DNA of 64,000 bases. It comes from Talinum fruticosum (taxonomy: Eukaryota; Streptophyta; Magnoliopsida; Caryophyllales; Talinaceae). Numbering within the stretch: position 1 is the first letter of the stretch; each line of letters begins with the position of its first letter. Below are positions 59,656 through 64,000 of the stretch, one piece after another. The stretch lies in NCBI GenBank assembly GCA_021018815.1, contig JAITYX010000138.1, forward strand, positions 248,001 to 312,000, read 5' to 3'. The translations under genes and the position numbers were made by a program. A model generated the notes under the pieces. It saw only the letters and a list, made by a program, of their open reading frames with translations. It made no database searches and had not been told where the DNA came from.

Positions 59656-60065
59656 ATCGGTCTTGGCCCAGCAGAGATTTATTCGGCCATGAAAACCCCT
59701 GTTCGACCTTCCTCAAACAGAAGAAATCCTACTATTGGAAGCTTCACGACATTGATGAATTGAGGGTCACAAAGGAAAGGGGAAAAGCTTGAGCCTTAGC
59801 CCGAAATCCCGGGCTAAAACTGTTCCCAAATCCCAACCCCGAAACAAGTCGCAACAACAATTGGGTCTAAGAAGATCGCCAAGAAAGAAGATGGCTTGAT
59901 CTCTTCAATTCAACCAAAGAAGCTCTTTACAAAAGATGTTGAAAAATCGGCACTCGCTAAGAAACCCATGAAGTGTGGCAGAGTGGTAGCTAGCAGGTAT
60001 TGTCATATCTAAATGGGGCCAACTCAGCCATGAAGGAAGTGAGGAAGCGATCACTCGCTCGAAAG

Positions 60066-60246
60066 GGTGAAAATAATACAAGGATATTTTTGTCTTTTAA
60101 CTATTCTGGTCAACTTTAAACCCTAAGTTTAACTACAATTGTAATATGCTACTAAAGTCAGTGGGGTTGAAAATAATTTTCAATACGATATGGGTAGAAA
60201 AATGATTACAGAGCATAAGTACGAGGGTACGGATGTTAATAATCCC
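60066..60246 (-). repeat. right terminal inverted repeat of the Mutator-like element
   Basis: Reverse complement of 55665-55842. The outer edge TTAATAATCCC is followed by the target duplication TTTTGAAC. Confidence 0.88.
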
Positions 60247-60255
60247 TTTTGAACG

Positions 60256-62189
60256 TATTGTTGCATACAAAGGCAATTAATCAAAATGTTGTAAGTCCTT
60301 AGATATTAGATCTTAGACTTTTATTATGAGCTATAATCTTTTGGTGTTTTGTTTTAGAATGAAAGAGGGAAATTTATTATTGAAAGGTGTATAACGTATA
60401 TAATTCATATCATATAATAAGAATAGATCTAAAATAAGGCTTATTATTTTCAAAATATACATAAATGACGAATAAATTATCAACGAAAGCTAACTAATAT
60501 ACATAAATGACAAATAAATTATCAACGAAAGCTAAATAGTTATCGTCTTTTTTAAATGTCTTCAAGTTCTTGTATAGAACATGCATTTATTTGATAAATC
60601 ATACTTGAAACAATGATCTCAATAAAAGATACTTATGAAATTTCATTTTTATTCGCTCCTCCGTCAAATCAAGGAAGTCTTAAAAAAGATCCAACTATCT
60701 TCCATAATCCACGTGTAAAGTAGCTAGAATGTTTTACGAATAGAAAAATTAGGGTTTGCAACTAGCAGTTATGACTGACAACATCTCCTTAACACAAAAG
60801 ATGAATTCAATTAGCTAGGGTCATTTTCTACGTAGCCAGTTGTACCCACACCACGCTCTAGATAGATGTTATTTGCATTGTTTTATTGGATGGGTGTGCC
60901 CATAATTCATCAAGTCCACCTCCATACTTTTGTTTGCTGTGAAATTGTGGTAAGGTAATTTTTGTAAATAAATATGTAGACTATTTCTTATAAATATGTA
61001 AAGCAGTTCTAATGATACAGTCTAGATTTGCATCTCAATTCATTTGATTTTTAAAAAGTCAGTATATCAATAGTTATTTTTTTATATGAGATTCGGCCAA
61101 ATCTAAACATATTTAGGGAACCTCACCGGCTAATTCTTGTGGATAGATAGATAACTCATGCACTTACTACTAAATAAATGTCTATTTCCTCCAAGCCTAA
61201 TTATTTTCCACCCCTAGAGAGTTCTCTTCTCCACATTTTTTTCACTTTGGATCTCCTTAGACCCAATTATTCTACTCTGTGTTCACATTTGAGAATTGAC
61301 TTTGGACATGCTCACTTTGTCCCAATTAGTTTTTTGAATGAATAATGAATAATAAAATAAAGAATAAATAACATGTCAGATCTTATATTTAAACAAGTAA
61401 ATATAATTTTGAATGAATTATAAATAATGAAATTGGCAATTGAAATAGAATTTGAGATTGTCAGTAAATATGAATCCAAGAATGAAAACTTTCAACAAAT
61501 TAAAATTCTTAAATAGAAAGTGCAATTTATGTTCCCTAATATTTTTATTTGATTGAAATTTGACTTATATCTCTAATTTTAGAATAGAGATATGTACCGT
61601 GACAAATGATTAAAATCAAATTAATTTTTCACATTTAAAGCCTAAACCATGGTCAAATTAAATTATTTTAAATTAATAACTTAGTTCAGTCATATTGAAT
61701 TATAATACATTTAGCTATACTTGAAGCTTGAATTTTAGTCTCAATGAGCTAGTGCAAATTTTAACAGTCGTTTTAATCACAAAAACAAATTTAAAAGGCC
61801 ATAGTTAAGATTATCATTATATTTCTCCAGAAGTAACAAATTACATCATCGCCTTGAGCTAACAGCAAAGAATTTAAAAAACAGACATAGCTTGTTTTGA
61901 AATTCTCTGCTGCAAAAAAAAGGTGTTTAATTAACGATATTATGATTAACTAATCTAAAATTAATTAGCCTATACACGATGGAAAATCGGTGATCACAAA
62001 AAGCCACGATGGATTCACCTCAAACTCTCCCATTCCTTCTCTATTTTCCTTTTTCCTTTTTCCTTTCCCCTTCTTTTCCTAAATTATCGGCGAGGAAAAT
62101 AAAAACTAAAAAATAATTTTGAAGGATCCGTCTCAATTTCTGGCGACCATGAAACGCTCCATCGGAGAGACGAGAGAGAGAAAAAATGA
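60256..62189. other. AT-rich spacer between the Mutator-like element and the ERF gene
   Basis: No frame over 60 residues is credible and no LTR, inverted repeat or RNA gene was recognised. The right end holds the 3' flank of the ERF gene, with a CT/TTTCC-rich run at 62030-62080. The first part is the flank into which C5 and the Mutator-like element inserted. Confidence 0.6.
60455..60538. repeat. two tandem copies of a 42-bp unit
   Basis: ATATACATAAATGACGAATA... repeats once with three mismatches (GACG/GACA, CTAACTA/CTAAATA region). Local duplication, no function evident. Confidence 0.85.
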
Positions 62190-62994
62190 TCAAGCCAGAT
62201 CGGACGGCGGAGGTTGATTGAGATCGATTTCGAGCCCTCTTGGGGCGCTGTTAAGATCTTGGTTCAAATCGACGACCGATGATGAGTCCGAATCGCTCTG
62301 GACGCCGCAAGCCAGTGGCGCGTGTCTCTCACTCGCCACGCGGTGGAAACCGAACGCTTGATTCACGGTGTAACGACGCTGGTTGAAGTAGAAAAACTGA
62401 TTCACCGGCGCCGGGCACCCGCCGGGATAGACTCCAACGATCGCCGGGGAGCGACGCGCACCTGTTGGTGATGGAACGGGAATCTTACGCCGGAAGGAAA
62501 GTTGCCGCCGAGGTTGAGATCCAACGGCAAGGACTCCACCATCACTGCCGGCGGCGACGGCTTCTCCTGACTCGACGACTCGACGGTGCTACTCTGACTC
62601 GGACTATGATTGTTGTTGTTATTGACGTTAGAGTTTATGTTAATACTCAAATTACATCCGTTATTACTGACTTTGCCGTTGAGCACCTCCGACGGCAATG
62701 GAAAATTCGTCTTGGCCTTAGTGCCACGGAAGGCGCGTGCCGCTTCGTCATATGCACGCGCCGCCTCCTCCGCCGTGTCGAACGTGCCTAGCCAGACGCG
62801 ACTCTTCTTGGTCGGATCTCGTATCTCCGCCGCATACCTTCCCCACGGCCTCTTTCTCACTCCCCTGAAATGCATCTCTTTACCGTTTCCGTTATTACCA
62901 CTACACCCTACGCCGCCGGGTGTGGCTGCGGCGGTGTTCATCTTGTGGCCGACAAAGCCACCGCCCGCGCCGGCGGACTTGTCCTTGGCGCCAT
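62190..62994 (-). CDS. ERF4-like: AP2/ERF transcription factor, group VIII, EAR-motif repressor
   Basis: A single AP2/ERF domain lies near residues 40-97: [19 protein letters not shown], then [20 protein letters not shown] and KTNFP. The Ala and Asp of AAEIRD mark the ERF, not DREB, subgroup. Other features are a Ser/Asn-rich linker ([12 protein letters not shown]), an internal LDLNLGG, the [17 protein letters not shown] block and a C-terminal EAR motif ([12 protein letters not shown]). These match the ERF3/4/8 class, nuclear repressors that bind GCC boxes and recruit co-repressors through the EAR motif. The start at 62994 is chosen because MAP followed by [15 protein letters not shown] appears if one base is missing near 62984; otherwise translation begins at 62941. 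A second one-base gap near 62440-62455 separates the domain half from the EAR half. With both gaps closed the length is 807 bases, 268 residues, usual for the family. No intron is seen. Confidence 0.88.
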
Positions 62995-63122
62995 CGCCGC
63001 CGTCTCTAGAGCTAGAAAAATTGGCGGAAATGTGAAGAGAGAAAGAGGACAGGAGAGAGAGTGGTTGAGGTGATGGATGGGGGAGGAAGAAGGATGCTGA
63101 TGAAATGAGGGAGGGAGGGTTG

Positions 63123-63130
63123 TTTTATAG
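63123..63130 (-). promoter_or_regulatory. TATA box of the ERF gene
   Basis: The minus strand reads CTATAAAAC about 130 bases upstream of the ATG at 62994, a normal distance given a CT-rich 5' leader (63030-63115). Confidence 0.65.
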
Positions 63131-64000
63131 CGGAGGTGTAGAGAGAGAAGCGGAGAGAGACACCAATGAGAGAGAGAGAATGGGGTGCGGCACAGTCAGC
63201 AAGGGATTTGACTGATTTGTGAAGTAGCCGCCCATGAGTTAAATTACCGTCCTACCCTCCTATTACGTGGCACACGGGCTGCTCCCCCTGAGTAATTATC
63301 CTCTGCAACCGCGTCTATTTTCCCAACAAAATCTCATCCGTCATTTAATTCTGATTGAAAAGGTGGGACGTGCGATGAACTATGTACGTGGAGGCGAGCG
63401 TAGGGAATTAATTTGTGTCTGGAAGTAGGCGCACAAATAGGACGGCATGTAGAATAGCTTGCATCATTAGCACAGTAAATGGTGTGCAGTTGGCAGACGA
63501 ACTCTCCCACGCGCCATCCAAGCGTGTGAAAGACACAGCCTTGAGAATAAATAGAGATTGTCGGCAAAAACTGGTAAAAGGGGGCTCCGCGTGAGGTGGA
63601 TCGATTTGATTTGATAGGAGGCTGAGGTTGAGGCTGAGGCTAAGCTTGAGGAGAGAGAGAGAGAGAGCGCGAAATTGGGGACTGGAGAGAGAGAAAGGGG
63701 CTTTTGAACCGCTCCATTGACCAGGTCTAGAAGCCCAATGCTGCGCAGACACGTGTAATGTACCTTCGTTACGCGTGTACAGCGCTGAGGCGCAGAGAGA
63801 GAGAGAGAGAAACACACGGGTTTATTTCATTTTTATATTTTATTTGCTGAGTGGTGTTGGATTTTGGATTTTCTTTTAGTAATATTTTTGTCTTCTTTTT
63901 CTGGTTGGCTTTCTCTTTCTTCTGTCTCTCTCTTGATAGTTATTATTACAGCGGTATCAATTTTTCCGACAATTGATTTGCGCTGCGTCCACTGCCCCTG
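63131..64000 (-). promoter_or_regulatory. promoter region of the ERF gene
   Basis: No gene is credible here; the overlapping frames come from GA/CT microsatellites (63139-63180, 63652-63695, 63796-63812). Candidate sites are ACGTGGC at 63265-63271 (ABRE-like), ACGTGG at 63386-63391, a CACGTG G-box at 63750-63755, and W-box cores TTGACT (about 63208) and TTGACC (about 63717). Such sites would fit hormone- or stress-responsive expression known for this ERF class, but their use here is inferred. Confidence 0.5.

Larger units (their letters stand above)
56167..60012 (+). pseudogene. captured plant gene fragment: basic coiled-coil protein with SLGPAEI repeats, split by a solo LTR
   Basis: A CT tract followed by TTTGCCAG looks like an intron 3' end, so the exon begins at 56167 (YWKAKISVLKYLE, IWDNAAFDNGE). 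After a one-base shift near 56288 a 138-residue frame follows from 56303, with SMESDSTKENRTPS, a coiled coil (LDLEIEEIEKEIIRLSSRLE) and EKRGRIVAAKFMEPPKQG. After another shift it reads ELSLGPAEIMRGARRGIG, where the solo LTR enters. Beyond the LTR LGPAEIYSAMKTPV continues in the same frame once one copy of the duplication is dropped. YYWKLHDIDELRVTKERGK, SIQPKKLFTKDVEKSALAKK and CGRVVASRYCHI follow, with a stop at 60010-60012. I believe this is a conserved plant-only family of unknown role but cannot name it. Three or four single-base shifts and the LTR abolish function. Confidence 0.7.
55665..60246. mobile_element. Mutator-like element carrying part of a plant gene (Pack-MULE architecture)
   Basis: Inverted repeats of about 180 bases (55665-55842 and 60066-60246) share the outer end GGGATTATTAACATCCGTACC and look about 90% identical. 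They are flanked by TTTTGAAC on both sides (55657-55664, 60247-60254); with the adjoining C or G the duplication could be 9 bases. Long inverted repeats plus an 8-9-base duplication are the Mutator pattern. No transposase is present. The interior is a plant gene fragment with an intron 3' end. Removing the nested solo LTR leaves an element of about 1.7 kb, a normal size for Pack-MULEs. Confidence 0.8.

Noticed and set aside
55665..60246. hAT element, from the 8-base duplication
   Set aside because: hAT elements usually have short inverted repeats (about 10-30 bases); here they are about 180 bases, and a 9-base duplication fits if one more flanking base is counted.
62465..63073. Plus-strand frames of 67-141 residues opposite the ERF gene
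   Set aside because: They are antisense shadows of the AP2-domain coding sequence.
63334..63817. Frames of 77-135 residues upstream of the ERF gene
   Set aside because: Low-complexity Ser/Leu frames from GA/CT repeats with no motif and overlapping alternatives.

Overview
The window looks like a piece of a repeat-rich plant nuclear chromosome, probably a eudicot. It carries plant-type Ty3/gypsy and Ty1/copia LTR retrotransposons primed by initiator tRNA-Met, a CACTA transposon end, a Mutator-like element and one host-type AP2/ERF gene. I saw no bacterial operon, CRISPR array, rRNA or tRNA gene. About 60 of the 64 kb is transposable-element DNA, much of it nested. Nearly every reading frame is broken by stops and one-base shifts, so most coding entries are called pseudogenes. 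LAYOUT: 1-4022 is the 3' part of a Tekay/Del-like gypsy element (G1) with a 3.2-kb LTR. 4023-6047 is a minus-strand gypsy-type LTR fragment. 6048-15610 is a Sirevirus-like copia element (C1) with gag, protease, integrase, RT, RNase H and an extra ORF3 before the 3' LTR. 15611-30424 is a second gypsy element (G2: pol plus 3' LTR), whose LTR is split by a third, minus-strand gypsy element (G3, 21118-30256) with a perfect 5-bp target duplication. 30620-47360 is an old Sirevirus-like copy (C2) split by a younger one (C3, 31669-45467, perfect target duplication). C3 carries two solo LTRs of its own family, one of them inverted. 47376-48884 is the right end of a CACTA/En-Spm element. 48885-52950 is the ORF3 and 3' LTR of another Sirevirus copy (C4). 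52951-55655 is half of a minus-strand copia element with a 156-bp LTR (C5). 55665-60246 is a Mutator-like element with about 180-bp terminal inverted repeats that carries part of a plant gene (Pack-MULE architecture), itself split by a 2,852-bp solo gypsy LTR. 60256-62189 is AT-rich spacer. 62190-62994 (minus) is a group VIII ERF repressor gene with promoter sequence to its right. HOW IT FITS TOGETHER: the only likely working host gene is the ERF, a predicted nuclear repressor ending in an EAR motif. The rest is a layered insertion record that can be ordered from intact target duplications: G3 into G2; C3 into C2; two solo LTRs into C3; a solo LTR into the captured gene in the Mutator-like element. 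The most unusual points are the captured gene and its LTR interruption, a close inverted pair of 1.5-kb Sirevirus LTRs that could form a long hairpin RNA, and an ORF3 preceded in three copies by its own TATA box. CAUTION: many differences between repeat copies fall at CAG-like trinucleotides (CAG, CGG, CGAG, TAG), even inside tRNA-primer sites, and the ERF gene has two one-base gaps. Part of the frame breakage may therefore be consensus error rather than biology.
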